From NCBI RefSeq assembly GCF_041379045.1, contig NZ_CP166871.1, positions 2,356,001 to 2,420,000 of the forward strand: a DNA stretch of 64,000 nt. The letters are read 5' to 3'. This document shows, one piece after another, positions 36,997-46,547 of this stretch. A model generated the notes under the pieces. The model did no database searches. It saw only the letters and a program-made list of their open reading frames with translations, and was not told where the DNA came from. This stretch comes from Thalassotalea ponticola. GTDB taxonomy: Bacteria; Pseudomonadota; Gammaproteobacteria; Enterobacterales; Alteromonadaceae. The position numbers were made by a program, and so were the translations under genes. Positions within the stretch are counted from its first letter, which is position 1. Each line of letters starts with the position of its first letter.

Positions 36997-37938
36997 TCAC
37001 AAAAATTTGAGTCTTTTAAAAACGTATAGTTGAATAATACAGAGCAACAGTAATATCCCGCTAAAGATATAAAATGCCTGCCCATGTTCTACGCCGGGCA
37101 TGCCGCCAATATTGATACCAAACAAGCCGGTTAAAAACCCAAGGGGTAAAAAGATCGCGGCAATGATCGATAGTAGATAGGTGTTTCGATTCATCAACGC
37201 TGCGTTTATTTGCTCGATATGTCGATTTAATACTTCTATTTGCGCTAAGTAAAAATCGATGGTTTCCACTAAACGACTAAGAAAGTCGAGTTGGTTGGCG
37301 CGATTGACTAATAAATTAGAAAAGCTGTTTAGTTCGACTTTTGTAAACGCTGTTAACGCATATGCTTGTGGTTTCAAAAAACGATTTAAGCGCAGTAACT
37401 TTTGTTGCATTTCATTCAGTGCGATCGAGTCGCGATGATCTAAGCCATTATCGTCGATATGGTCGATAAACGTCTCAACATCGGTTAAAAATGCGTCGAT
37501 ACGAATATTGAGTTGATTGATAATTTCGAGTAATAAATGCTCAATATCTTGCGGGCCGCGTCCGACCTCTAGTTGGGCAATGACCGCATCAATCGCCTTA
37601 GAGTTTTGCACGCTGCAGCTAATCAACTGCTTAGGAGTGTAGATAAAGCGTATTGTTAGCATGTCATCTGGGGTTTTGCCCTGATTCAAGTTCACGCCGC
37701 GTAAATTTAATACAAAACTGTCATCGCAAATCATTTGAAATCGCGGACGGGTATCATTGGCAACAACCGATTCGATAACCGAATCTGAAAAGCCGCGCTC
37801 GCTTAGCCAGTTGGCAAACTCAGGCGCTGAACGATCGGCATGAACCCAATCACACGTTTTCGCTTGCGCCGAATTCAACTCTACCCGGTGTGACTGTTCA
37901 CCACCAACCATCCAACTCGTTGTAATGAAGGTACTCAT
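36997..37938 (-). CDS. zntB: Zinc transporter ZntB (CorA family)
   Basis: A 313-residue CorA-superfamily metal transporter: a large N-terminal cytosolic funnel (1-250) and two C-terminal TM helices. The pore motif is GIN in TGLFGINIGGMPGVEH (about 279-294), where CorA has GMN; the GGMPG variant is usual for ZntB. It works as a pentamer; ZntB is described as a proton-coupled zinc importer. The ribosome site is GGGAT. Confidence 0.85.
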   Translation of the reverse strand: MSTFITTSWMVGGEQSHRVELNSAQAKTCDWVHADRSAPEFANWLSERGFSDSVIESVVANDTRPRFQMICDDSFVLNLRGVNLNQGKTPDDMLTIRFIYTPKQLISCSVQNSKAIDAVIAQLEVGRGPQDIEHLLLEIINQLNIRIDAFLTDVETFIDHIDDNGLDHRDSIALNEMQQKLLRLNRFLKPQAYALTAFTKVELNSFSNLLVNRANQLDFLSRLVETIDFYLAQIEVLNRHIEQINAALMNRNTYLLSIIAAIFLPLGFLTGLFGINIGGMPGVEHGQAFYIFSGILLLLCIIQLYVFKRLKFL

Positions 37939-38123
37939 TTATAATCCCAACTTGCAACGCCACCTTTTGTGTTAAGTGACATTTATTAATTGATATAAAA
38001 ACCAATATAACACAGGCTATTAGATTGAAAATCTAAGATTTTATTAAACTTGATGAGACGCGCGTTACCGCAACCGATAAGAGGCTGTAAAGGTAAGCAA
38101 ATTAAATCTCAAGTAAGACAAGT

Positions 38124-38159
38124 TAGCGATGTAAATACCGTATGGCGTCTACATCGCTA
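38124..38159 (-). terminator. Hairpin after the rimK operon
   Basis: A perfect 10-bp stem TAGCGATGTA (38124-38133) and TACATCGCTA (38150-38159) lies 32 bases after the last gene. No T-run follows on the minus strand. The arms nearly equal those of the hairpin at 7177-7200. Confidence 0.55.
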
Positions 38160-38190
38160 CTTTGAACAAAGTATGGATTAGAAAGTGTTG

Positions 38191-38622
38191 TTAACCATTG
38201 GACGCAACAAAGGCATTTGCAGCATCGATATAGAAGTGCTCGCCTATTGCTTGACGACCCAATAGCATCAGGTAAGTCATATCTGAGCGATCGGTTAAGG
38301 TGATTTCTATATTCCAGTGATATTGACCTAACACCGCAGGGGTTTTTATCACATAGCGTTGCTCACTGATGCCATTAGACGACTTCACCTTTCGCACATC
38401 GTGAAGTAACGCTTGGCAACGAACAACTTTGTCAACATCGTGTATTTCAGGGTGTAAATCAAAAGCCACCCCCGGTTTTTGATCAATTTTGATGCGTTCA
38501 ATATTGTCGACGTGTAGCGACGACGTTTGCGCTCCCGAATCAACGCGAACGGTGAGCTGTTGTATTCCCAAATCGGGTAAATCAATATTTTCGATATGGC
38601 CAATAATGATTCTGTCCATCAC
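38191..38622 (-). CDS. RimB-like retropepsin-type aspartic protease (ATP-dependent zinc protease family)
   Basis: A 143-residue protein of the family often labelled ATP-dependent zinc protease, with a retropepsin-like active site DSGAQTSSLH (about 28-37) and the late block MLLGRQAI. In Pseudomonas the homologous RimB acts with RimK in modifying ribosomal protein S6. Here it is the last gene of a three-gene minus-strand operon with RimK and a zinc hydrolase. It begins with GTG or the next ATG, overlapping the previous stop by four bases, so translation is coupled. Confidence 0.82.
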   Translation of the reverse strand: MMDRIIIGHIENIDLPDLGIQQLTVRVDSGAQTSSLHVDNIERIKIDQKPGVAFDLHPEIHDVDKVVRCQALLHDVRKVKSSNGISEQRYVIKTPAVLGQYHWNIEITLTDRSDMTYLMLLGRQAIGEHFYIDAANAFVASNG

Positions 38623-39653
38623 AGTAATGCCTCATTGTCTTGTATTTTTTCTACTAATTGTTCTTCTATTGATTCAATGTGCTCGGCAATCTCTTCATCG
38701 TCCTCTTTAAAATAGGCAATGTGATACATTGCTTCGCCTTCTTGCACCAAAGGAATATTTTGCTTGCCTATGATTACACCGCCCTTGTTAGCGGTAACCT
38801 CACCCAACGGTTCACCATATGGGCTACCGATATCAGCGAGAATTTGTCCTTTTTTAACCTGATCACCTAACTTAAAATGATGTGAGACAATACCGCTTGC
38901 GCTTGCCCTCACCCAACCGCTGTTATTGGCAATAAAATAATTAACCGCTTTTTTTCGAACCCGCCGTTTGGGCATCATTTTTAAATGACGTAATACATTG
39001 ACCACACCGCGAATACCAGCACGGATAGAAAACTCATCAAGGCGTAACGCTTCTCCAGCCTCGTACAGCAATACTCGAGTATCATTAGCAACCGCAGATT
39101 GGCGTAGTGAGCCGTCTAATACATTTGAATTTAAAATAACTGGTACGCCAAATTCCTTGGCCAGTTCCAGAGTTTCATCATCACTCAGATCGGCTCGTAT
39201 TTGTGGCAGATTAGAGCGATGAATAGCGCCGGTGTGTAAATCGATGCCGTAGTCGCAATGTTGGACAATTTCGGTGAGAAAAATATTGGCAACACGTCCC
39301 GCTAACGATCCTTTCGCAGAGCCGGGAAAACAGCGATTTAAATCGCGTCTATCGGGCATATAACGGCTTAAGTTAACCACACCGTAAACATTGACCATAG
39401 GAACAGCGATCAAGGTTCCCGCAGTAATTTTAAAGCCTTTTAAATTAATCAATCGGCGAATAATTTCAATACCATTAAGCTCGTCACCGTGCACCGCCGC
39501 ACTGACAAACATAGTTGGTCCATCTCTTCTCCCCCTAACGATGTATACGGGTAAGTGCACATCAGCATCGGTATACAACTTCGCTACCGGCAGTTCAATT
39601 TTTTTTGTCTCACCCGGTAAAATAGTGTGTTCACCAATTTTTAACGCTTTCAT
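38619..39653 (-). CDS. Succinylglutamate desuccinylase/aspartoacylase-family zinc hydrolase
   Basis: A 344-residue M14-fold hydrolase. AAVHGDELNGIE provides the HxxE zinc pair and DLHTGA the second histidine. The C-terminal part (about 245-315) has a lipoyl-like beta segment (HFKLGDQVKKGQILADIGSP), and the tail is acidic. The ATG at 39653 with AGGTGG upstream is better than a GTG 15 bases earlier. It lies between rimK and the RimB-like protease, so an amide bond involving glutamate is a plausible substrate (inference). Confidence 0.85.
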   Translation of the reverse strand: MKALKIGEHTILPGETKKIELPVAKLYTDADVHLPVYIVRGRRDGPTMFVSAAVHGDELNGIEIIRRLINLKGFKITAGTLIAVPMVNVYGVVNLSRYMPDRRDLNRCFPGSAKGSLAGRVANIFLTEIVQHCDYGIDLHTGAIHRSNLPQIRADLSDDETLELAKEFGVPVILNSNVLDGSLRQSAVANDTRVLLYEAGEALRLDEFSIRAGIRGVVNVLRHLKMMPKRRVRKKAVNYFIANNSGWVRASASGIVSHHFKLGDQVKKGQILADIGSPYGEPLGEVTANKGGVIIGKQNIPLVQEGEAMYHIAYFKEDDEEIAEHIESIEEQLVEKIQDNEALL

Positions 39654-39682
39654 CTGGCCACCTGCCACAATCGGTTATGCGA

Positions 39683-40588
39683 CTAACCTTTGCCCTTTGT
39701 TTTATTTGCATTGAACTTAGCATTTTTTTCAATAAATTCAATAAGCTTACTGGCAACATCAAACCCAGTTGCGGTTTCAATACCTTCTAGCCCAGGAGAT
39801 GAATTTACCTCCATTACCATGGGACCGCTGTTCGAGCGAAGTAAGTCAACACCACAAAAGTTTAAGCCCATGACCTTAGCGGCATTTACCGCTGTTTCTC
39901 GCTCTTGTTTGGTTAATTTAATAATTTCAGCGCTACCGCCGCGATGCAAATTGGAGCGAAATTCACCTTCTGCACCTTGTCGTTTCATTGCTGCCACCAC
40001 TCTACCGCCAACAACGAGACAACGAATATCAGCACCACCTGCCTCTTTAACAAATTCTTGCACCAAAATATTCGCTTTTAAGCCCATAAAGGCTTCGATA
40101 ATACTCTCCGCTGCTTTATTGGTATCCGCCAATACCACGCCAATGCCTTGCGTCCCTTCAAGTAGCTTAATAACCACCGGCGCACCACCAACGTTTTTAA
40201 TTAAATCTTTGATTTTATCTGGTTTACAAGCAAACCCCGTTCGTGGCAGACCGATGCCCTTTCGCGATAATAGCTGTAATGAACGCAGTTTGTCACGTGA
40301 ACGACTGATCGCCACCGATTCATTAACATTAAACGTGCCCATCATTTCAAATTGACGCGCAACGGCGGTGCCGTAAAAGGTAATTGAAGCACCAATACGC
40401 GGAATGATGGCGTCGTACAATGGCAGTTCTTGGCCGTGATAACGCACAGTCGGTCGGCTACTGGTGATATCCATATAGCAATGAAGTGTGTCGATTACAT
40501 CCACCTCGTGACCTCGTTCTAATCCCGCTTCTTTTAGTCGGCGAGTTGAATATAAATTTTCATTTCTGGATAGAATGGCAATTTTCAT
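39683..40588 (-). CDS. rimK: Alpha-L-glutamate ligase RimK
   Basis: A 301-residue ATP-grasp ligase that adds glutamate residues to the C-terminus of ribosomal protein S6 and can make poly-glutamate. It begins [15 protein letters not shown] and has ATP-grasp signatures: [34 protein letters not shown] and [14 protein letters not shown]. Length equals the E. coli enzyme when the ATG at 40588 (AAGGAAACC upstream) is used rather than the earlier frame start. First gene of the operon. Confidence 0.94.
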   Translation of the reverse strand: MKIAILSRNENLYSTRRLKEAGLERGHEVDVIDTLHCYMDITSSRPTVRYHGQELPLYDAIIPRIGASITFYGTAVARQFEMMGTFNVNESVAISRSRDKLRSLQLLSRKGIGLPRTGFACKPDKIKDLIKNVGGAPVVIKLLEGTQGIGVVLADTNKAAESIIEAFMGLKANILVQEFVKEAGGADIRCLVVGGRVVAAMKRQGAEGEFRSNLHRGGSAEIIKLTKQERETAVNAAKVMGLNFCGVDLLRSNSGPMVMEVNSSPGLEGIETATGFDVASKLIEFIEKNAKFNANKTKGKG

Positions 40589-41134
40589 TTGGTTTCCTTT
40601 TGTTAACAGCCGGGAAAGTATCAAAAAAATAATCAATAGAAAACAATAATTTGTCTTTTATATAACGAGCACTGCTTTGCTAAAGTCTAGTTGATAATTG
40701 AACAGCTTTGATGGAAACTGCACAAATTTGTTGAGTAAATATATGAACCCGATAATCAGCCGTTGATTATCGAATGATATGTATCAATAGATTGCATCAA
40801 TTGTCGCTGCCAGAAGCTCATCCGCGCCATTCTACACTAGCAAAGTAAAGCTTTTATTCGCTAGCCCTACACACAGATAGAGCACTTGAATATCAATAAG
40901 CCATCGCGTGGTAAATGACGGTTTGCCGGTCATAGCAGATCAAACAATGTGATAAGACAACATATCGCTAACCGACCTTATTTGTTAGCGTGACTACATC
41001 ACTCATATCCGACTGGATTTATTTTTATAAATGCGAAGAGTAGCAAGTGGTGAGATAAATAACAACGAGACCTTTATAAGATCTCGTTTGAGATAAAGAG
41101 GAAAAAGGTAAAAAGGTGTTCTATACCGAAGGCA
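40589..41134. other. Gene-free stretch between slyD and rimK
   Basis: About 546 bases. It holds the murI-slyD terminator (41064-41088), a bulged hairpin with arms ATGACGG (40915-40921) and CCGGTCAT (40926-40933), and presumably the rimK promoter in the A/T-rich 40600-40700 part. No coding frame is supported. Confidence 0.5.
41064..41088 (-). terminator. Terminator after slyD
   Basis: Arms AACGAGA (41064-41070) and TCTCGTT (41082-41088) with an inner AAG/CTT pair; the minus strand continues into TTATTTATC. It is 47 bases after the slyD stop. Confidence 0.6.
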
Positions 41135-41617
41135 CTAGTGTTGGTGACCACCAACTCCATGAGCATGACCGTGACTGATTTCACTTTCTTCGGCCTCGCG
41201 TACATCGATGACGTCAATGTCGAATTCTAAGGTTTTACCAGCAAATGGGTGATTGGTATCCACAGTGATCATAAAGCGGCCCACTTTAACAACCGTTACT
41301 TGGCGTTGCCCCTGATCGGTATTAACGATGGCAACCATGCCTGGCTTCCACTTACTCGCACCTTGTAAGTGTTTAACCGGCACGCGTTGCTCTGCGCCTG
41401 CAACGTATTCACCGTAGCCGTCTTGCGGTGCAACTGTTACGCTGAAACTGTCGCCTTTTTGCTTACCCATCAGCGCGTTTTCAACGCCGACAATCATATT
41501 GCTATGACCAACTAGAATCGCTATCGGGTCGCTTGCCCGAGAGTCTTCAACCGTGTTGCCTTTGTCGTCCTTTAGCACGTAGTGAAATTGTACTACCGTA
41601 TTTTTATCTATTTTCAT
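41135..41617 (-). CDS. slyD: FKBP-type peptidyl-prolyl isomerase SlyD
   Basis: A 160-residue cytosolic isomerase and chaperone. The split FKBP domain flanks an IF insert (about 70-125), and the C-terminus is histidine-rich (HGHAHGVGGHQH), the nickel-binding tail that serves hydrogenase and other metal proteins, though shorter than in E. coli. Motifs: VQFHYVLKDDKGNTVEDS and GMVAIVN. It is 22 bases downstream of murI and likely co-transcribed. Confidence 0.92.
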   Translation of the reverse strand: MKIDKNTVVQFHYVLKDDKGNTVEDSRASDPIAILVGHSNMIVGVENALMGKQKGDSFSVTVAPQDGYGEYVAGAEQRVPVKHLQGASKWKPGMVAIVNTDQGQRQVTVVKVGRFMITVDTNHPFAGKTLEFDIDVIDVREAEESEISHGHAHGVGGHQH

Positions 41618-41639
41618 GGATGTTAAGCCTAATTATTGA

Positions 41640-42474
41640 TTAAATATCTATGTGTTTAACTTTAGTCGATTTATTGAGTAAGGCAGAAAAAAGCGGCGCA
41701 ACAACACCTTCTTGGCCGGTGGTCAAAAAAACGTCCTCATCATCATGGCTTTGCTCGTCAACAAGACCAGATTGCAACAAGCGAGTTTCTACTTGACGGG
41801 CCACGGCCTCAGACGTATCAAAAATATCGACGCCTGCCGGCAATAACCGAGAAATTTGTTGTCTAACAAAGGGATAATGGGTACAACCGAGTACCAAGCC
41901 GTCAATGTTACACTCGGTGACTTGGCTGACAAAACCGGCTAACAGGTGATTAAGTTGCTCGCTATTGTGTGGGAGTGTTTCAATGGCTTCGACCAAACCT
42001 CGGCAAGCAACTGTGTGAAAGTCAACTTGCTGTTTGTACTTCGACATTAAGTTATTAAAGCTTGGGCTCGCTAGTGTAGCGCGCGTTGCAAATACGCCGA
42101 CGTGTCCCGTTTTGCTGGCTAATGCCGCTGGCTTTACCGCTGGCTCAACACCGATAATCGGTAACTCAAACTCGTCGCGTAAGCGGCTAATCACCGACAC
42201 CGTTGCCGTATTACAGGCGACGACGATAGCCTTTGCACCTTGTTGTTGCATAAAGCGACAAATAACTCGACAGCGCTGTAAAATATAATCCAGTGACTTT
42301 TCACCATATGGGGCATGCGCATTGTCGCCAATATAAACAAGCCGCTCATTGGCGAGGCGCTGTGTAATTCCTTGATAAATAGACAAGCCCCCCACGCCAG
42401 AATCAAAGATACCAATGCGATTAGTAAAGTTGTATTGGGTTGCTATCGTGTTAGCCGCAGATATCGATGCCAAA
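41640..42474 (-). CDS. murI: Glutamate racemase
   Basis: Cytosolic cofactor-independent racemase making D-glutamate for peptidoglycan. DSGVGGLS is near the N-terminus; the two catalytic cysteines are in VVACNTATV and VLGCTHYPF. The frame is open back to 42560, but that start would lie inside the pntB terminator stem, so a TTG at 42474 is proposed, giving about 277 residues, close to family length. A TATAAT at 42502-42507 on the minus strand could be its -10. No clear ribosome site was found, so the exact start is uncertain. Confidence 0.88.
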
Positions 42475-42539
42475 ATAAGTAAGGGTCTGGAAATAAAAAC
42501 AATTATAAACTGACACAGATTGCCAATGCCAGAGAAAAA

Positions 42540-42570
42540 CGCCTCAACTGGACACTCCAATCGAGGCGCT
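42540..42570 (-). terminator. Rho-independent terminator of pntAB
   Basis: On the minus strand a CGCCTC/GAGGCG stem (about 42541-42546 with 42564-42569) is followed directly by TTTTT. It is about 25 bases after the pntB stop codon. Confidence 0.8.
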
Positions 42571-42592
42571 GTGACATGTGGTTGTCAATTCA

Positions 42593-43975
42593 TTAGAGCG
42601 CTTTAATAATTTGCTCAACGCTGTCTTTTGCATCACCGAATAACATATCGGTATTATCTTTAAAAAACAAAGGGTTTTGCACACCGGCATAGCCGGTATT
42701 CATTGAACGCTTAAACACCACCACTTGTTTTGCATGCCAAACCTCACATACCGGCATACCAGCAATTGGGCTACTTGGATCTTCGCTTGCGGCTGGATTT
42801 ACGGTGTCATTGGCACCAATGACTAACACGACATCGGTATCGGCGAAATCTTCGTTGATTTCTTCCATACCAAGTACAATGTCATAAGGCACTTTTGCTT
42901 CGGCTAACAGCACGTTCATATGTCCCGGTAAACGGCCAGCCACCGGATGAATGGCAAAGCGCACTTGCACCCCTTTTTTCTGCAGCGCTCGCGTTAACTC
43001 ATACACTGGATATTGAGCTTGCGCCACTGCCATGCCGTAACCTGGGGTAATAATAACCGACTTAGCGTCAGCTAATAATTCAGCCGTCGCCTCGGCACTA
43101 ATTTCGCGATGTTCGCCATAATCAACATCACTTGCGGCCTGGGTGTCATTGCCAAAACCACCAGCGATCACACTAACAAATGAGCGGTTCATCGCTTTAC
43201 ACATAATGTACGATAAAATAGCACCCGAGCTACCGACTAAGGCACCGGTGATAATAAGTAAATCGTTGCCCAACATAAAACCAGCAGATGCGGCAGCCCA
43301 TCCAGAGTATGAGTTCAACATAGACACGACCACCGGCATATCAGCGCCGCCTATTGATGCAACTAAGTGATAACCAAAGACGAAGGCGATTAAAGTCATA
43401 ATCATTAAGGGCATGAGCACGCCACCTGCCGCTACAAATTGCACCATTAAATAGACCGACACCAACACCATAATTAAGTTGAGCTTATGCCGATGTGGCA
43501 GCATTAGTGCTGCGCTGTTAACCAACCCTCGCAATTTGGCAAAAGCGACCACCGAACCGGTAAACGTCACCGCGCCAATAAATACACCTAAGAAAATTTC
43601 GACATTGTGAATAGTCAACGCACTGCCGGTTATCGTTGGGTCGTGCGCTAAATAACTGTTGAAGCCAACAAATACCGCGGCTAAACCGACAAAACTATGC
43701 AAGATAGCCACTAATTCTGGCATCTCTGTCATTTCGACTCGTTTGGCTAGAATGAGTCCAACAATGCCACCTAGCGCCATACACGCGACAATAATACCAA
43801 CTGCGCCAACGCTGGGGCTGGCAATGGTCGCAATCAATGCGATTGTCATACCAATAATGCCATACCAATTGCCCGCTTGCGCGGTTTCTTGCTTGCTTAA
43901 ACCGGCAAGCGATAAAATAAATAACACCGCGGCAATGACGTATGCTGCGCTAATCATCCCTTCAGTCATTGTCAT
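42593..43975 (-). CDS. pntB: NAD(P) transhydrogenase subunit beta
   Basis: A 460-residue inner-membrane protein: about nine TM helices (1-270) forming the proton channel with PntA, then the NADP(H)-binding domain III (about 285-460; [13 protein letters not shown] and [10 protein letters not shown]). The enzyme uses the proton gradient to reduce NADP+ with NADH. The start overlaps the end of pntA by 14 bases, so translation is coupled. Confidence 0.96.
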   Translation of the reverse strand: MTMTEGMISAAYVIAAVLFILSLAGLSKQETAQAGNWYGIIGMTIALIATIASPSVGAVGIIVACMALGGIVGLILAKRVEMTEMPELVAILHSFVGLAAVFVGFNSYLAHDPTITGSALTIHNVEIFLGVFIGAVTFTGSVVAFAKLRGLVNSAALMLPHRHKLNLIMVLVSVYLMVQFVAAGGVLMPLMIMTLIAFVFGYHLVASIGGADMPVVVSMLNSYSGWAAASAGFMLGNDLLIITGALVGSSGAILSYIMCKAMNRSFVSVIAGGFGNDTQAASDVDYGEHREISAEATAELLADAKSVIITPGYGMAVAQAQYPVYELTRALQKKGVQVRFAIHPVAGRLPGHMNVLLAEAKVPYDIVLGMEEINEDFADTDVVLVIGANDTVNPAASEDPSSPIAGMPVCEVWHAKQVVVFKRSMNTGYAGVQNPLFFKDNTDMLFGDAKDSVEQIIKAL

Positions 43976-45512
43976 TCACCTCTTTACGGAACATCTTTAA
44001 CATTCTTTTTGTCACCAAAAAACCGCCAGCTATATTGATAGATGCAATTAATACTGCAACGCCTGCCAATATTTGCACCACCGCATTATCGCTGCCTACC
44101 TGTAATAAAGCGCCAACAATAATAATCCCTGATATGGCATTAGTTACGCTCATAAGAGGGGTATGTAGAGCGTGGGTAACATTCCACACCAAGTGATAAC
44201 CAACCACACAGGCCAATACAAAAACGGTAAAGTGAGACAAAAATTCACTAGGTGCAACGCTGGCTATCCAAACAAAAGCAAGCGCGGCTAAGACCATTGA
44301 GATATATTTTAACGCTCCTGATTTTTTTACTTCAGGTGGCGCTTGTTGATCACTTACCTGTACTTTTTTGGGCTGAGTTGGTGTGGCTGATACTTTGATT
44401 GGCGGTGGCGGGAACGTGACTTTGCCATCTTTTACCACCGTCATATTGCGAATCACTTGGTCGTTGAAATCAATGTCGATTTGACCATTTTTTTCCTTAC
44501 ACAATAACTTGAGTAAGTTGACTAAATTGTTGGCATACAACTGACTTGCTTGGTTTGGTAAGCGAGAGACTAAATCGGTATAGCCAATTATTTTTACTTG
44601 ATTGACCTCAGTAACTTCGCCGGCTTTGGTAAGCTCACAATTTCCGCCGCCAGGCGCTGCTAAGTCAACAATAACAGATCCGGGTTTCATTAAACCCACC
44701 ATATCTTCTAAGATTAATTTGGGTGCGGGTTTACCGGGGATCATTGCGGTAGTAATAATGATATCGACATCTTTGGCTTGCTCTCGAAACAAGGCCATTT
44801 CAGCATCGATAAAGGCTTGACTCATTTCTTTGGCATAGCCGTCACCTGAGCCGGCTTCTTCTTCAAAATCGAGCTCTAAAAATTGCGCCCCCATACTCTC
44901 TATTTGCTCTTTAACTTCTGGACGGGTATCAAACGCGCGAACGATGGCGCCTAAACTTCCCGCTGTCCCTATGGCGGCAAGACCAGCGACGCCTGCACCG
45001 ATAATCAACACTTTAGCAGGAGGAATTTTACCGGCAGCCGTAATTTGCCCTGTTAAAAAACGACCAAAGTGATGGGTTGCTTCAACGACAGCTCGGTAAC
45101 CGGCAATGTTCGCCATTGAACTCAACGCATCCATCGACTGCGAACGAGTCATTCGCGGCACCATTTCCATTGCCAAAGTATTAATATTTTTTTGCTTTAA
45201 CGCCTCTAACAGTGCATCGTTTTGTGCTGGTGCAATAAAGCTAATCAAATTAGCGCCATCTTTGAGTAGGTCAACCTCATCCATGGTTGGTTGATTGACC
45301 TTAAGCACAATATCCGCCTGCCACGCTGAGTCTCGGTCGCTGATCACTGCTCCCGCTTGCTGGTACGCATCATCGTTAAAGCTGGCCTTATCCCCTGCTG
45401 CCGCTTCGACTATCACATCGAAACCTAACTTTATTAAACTTTGAATCGACGCAGGAGATGCTGACACTCGGTTTTCACCGTTGAGCGACTCCTTTACAAT
45501 GCCTATTTGCAT
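43962..45512 (-). CDS. pntA: NAD(P) transhydrogenase subunit alpha
   Basis: A 516-residue subunit in one chain, as in E. coli: NAD(H)-binding domain I (1-380; [18 protein letters not shown], then RAFDTRPEV), a linker with proline-rich PPPPIKVS, and four C-terminal TM helices. The ATG at 45512 (MQIGIVKE) matches E. coli PntA better than the upstream GTG in the same frame. First gene of the pntAB pair. Confidence 0.96.
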   Translation of the reverse strand: MQIGIVKESLNGENRVSASPASIQSLIKLGFDVIVEAAAGDKASFNDDAYQQAGAVISDRDSAWQADIVLKVNQPTMDEVDLLKDGANLISFIAPAQNDALLEALKQKNINTLAMEMVPRMTRSQSMDALSSMANIAGYRAVVEATHHFGRFLTGQITAAGKIPPAKVLIIGAGVAGLAAIGTAGSLGAIVRAFDTRPEVKEQIESMGAQFLELDFEEEAGSGDGYAKEMSQAFIDAEMALFREQAKDVDIIITTAMIPGKPAPKLILEDMVGLMKPGSVIVDLAAPGGGNCELTKAGEVTEVNQVKIIGYTDLVSRLPNQASQLYANNLVNLLKLLCKEKNGQIDIDFNDQVIRNMTVVKDGKVTFPPPPIKVSATPTQPKKVQVSDQQAPPEVKKSGALKYISMVLAALAFVWIASVAPSEFLSHFTVFVLACVVGYHLVWNVTHALHTPLMSVTNAISGIIIVGALLQVGSDNAVVQILAGVAVLIASINIAGGFLVTKRMLKMFRKEVNDND

Positions 45513-45827
45513 ATCATCAACCTTTTCTTTGTTCACCTGTTATCAGGTTACGTTGTTATTATTCGTACAAACAACATGCATACAGTCTTTGAGTTATCCT
45601 TGCGAGCATCGGTAACAAGCTTTTGCCTCCAATGCGAACACTGTAATTACAGTGCATAGATCCTACTATTCGCATTTGATAACTAATCAATAAATGGCGA
45701 TATAACAAAACCTTATAACGTTTAATTCGAACAAAAACCAACATGTCGTGTATTATTTGTAACACCTTTTTGAGTAAAAAAGAATCAAACCAGTTAACTT
45801 TTACAAATATACAAAGGGGTAATTAAA

Positions 45828-45896
45828 ATGAGCGATGTCGCGGTGGTGTTTAAAGTTGCTAGCAATGTGCAAAAAAATGAAATATCTGCATGTTAA
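45828..45896 (+). CDS. Possible 22-residue small protein or leader peptide
   Basis: The frame starts ATG after AAAGGGG at ideal spacing and encodes 22 residues (begins MSDVAVVFKVASNVQ, ends SAC) before TAA. The strong ribosome site with no long gene attached suggests a leader peptide, a small protein or the start of a decayed gene. No homologue is recognised. Confidence 0.35.
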   Translation: MSDVAVVFKVASNVQKNEISAC

Positions 45897-46032
45897 TTAT
45901 GGAAAAATTTGGTAAGTTAGTTGTACAATAAAATAACAACTCGGATCTGTCGGCATGGAAAAAAGTGGTGTGGCGCTTATTTAAACTGGTAAATATCGCC
46001 GGTGATACACCTCTCTATTAAAGGCTGGGCAC

Positions 46033-46051
46033 TGCCGTCATTTTAACGGCA
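46033..46051 (+). terminator. Small hairpin upstream of the NTF2-like gene
   Basis: TGCCGT (46033-46038) and ACGGCA (46046-46051) with loop CATTTTA lie 28 bases before the next start codon. A weak terminator or leader structure; no T-run follows. Confidence 0.35.
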
Positions 46052-46078
46052 TCACGTATAACATTTTTAAAACGAGCT

Positions 46079-46519
46079 ATGAAAAAGATAATCCTACTGA
46101 TCAGCGTGTTACTCAATCCCATATCGCTCAGTGTAGCTGCGCCCAAATTAAGTCATGACAGTATCAATCACATAGCTCAGCAATTTATCGAATATCACCG
46201 CACTGAAAATCCCGATTTATTAAAAAATGTTATGGCCAAAAACGTGCAAGTAACCGTCAGTCAAGGCTCAAATGGTTACGGCATGGTACTGCAATACTCT
46301 CGTCAAGAGTATGTTGATTACCTGCAACAAGGGCATCGCAGCAAAGTGCGAGTAGGCACAGATGTCGCCCTGTTATCGTCAGAGCTTATCGGTTCGTCGT
46401 CGGCAAAAATAGTGATTCGCTACCGTTCCAAAACGCTGAATAAATACGTGTGGATGGAAGGTATTATTGATGTCGTTAATGGCGCACCGAAAATAACCAG
46501 TATCGATGAATACACCTAA
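46079..46519 (+). CDS. Exported NTF2/SnoaL-like protein
   Basis: A 146-residue protein with a signal peptide (MKKIILLISVLLNPISLSVAA, processed after about residue 21 in the ISLSVAAPK region). The mature domain fits an NTF2-like cone fold: an N-terminal helix pair (FIEYHRTENPDLLKNVMA) followed by strands ending in VVNGAPKITSIDEY. No catalytic motif is evident, so function is unknown. It is convergent with the second RND operon. Confidence 0.65.
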   Translation: MKKIILLISVLLNPISLSVAAPKLSHDSINHIAQQFIEYHRTENPDLLKNVMAKNVQVTVSQGSNGYGMVLQYSRQEYVDYLQQGHRSKVRVGTDVALLSSELIGSSSAKIVIRYRSKTLNKYVWMEGIIDVVNGAPKITSIDEYT

Positions 46520-46547
46520 CCAGGTACATACAAACCAGTAGCTGCGG

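Larger units (their letters stand above)
45513..46078. other. Intergenic region between pntA and the NTF2-like gene
   Basis: About 566 bases. It contains the pntA promoter area (A/T-rich, 45680-45770), a 22-codon frame with a strong ribosome site (45828-45896) and a hairpin (46033-46051). Nothing else was recognised. Confidence 0.5.
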
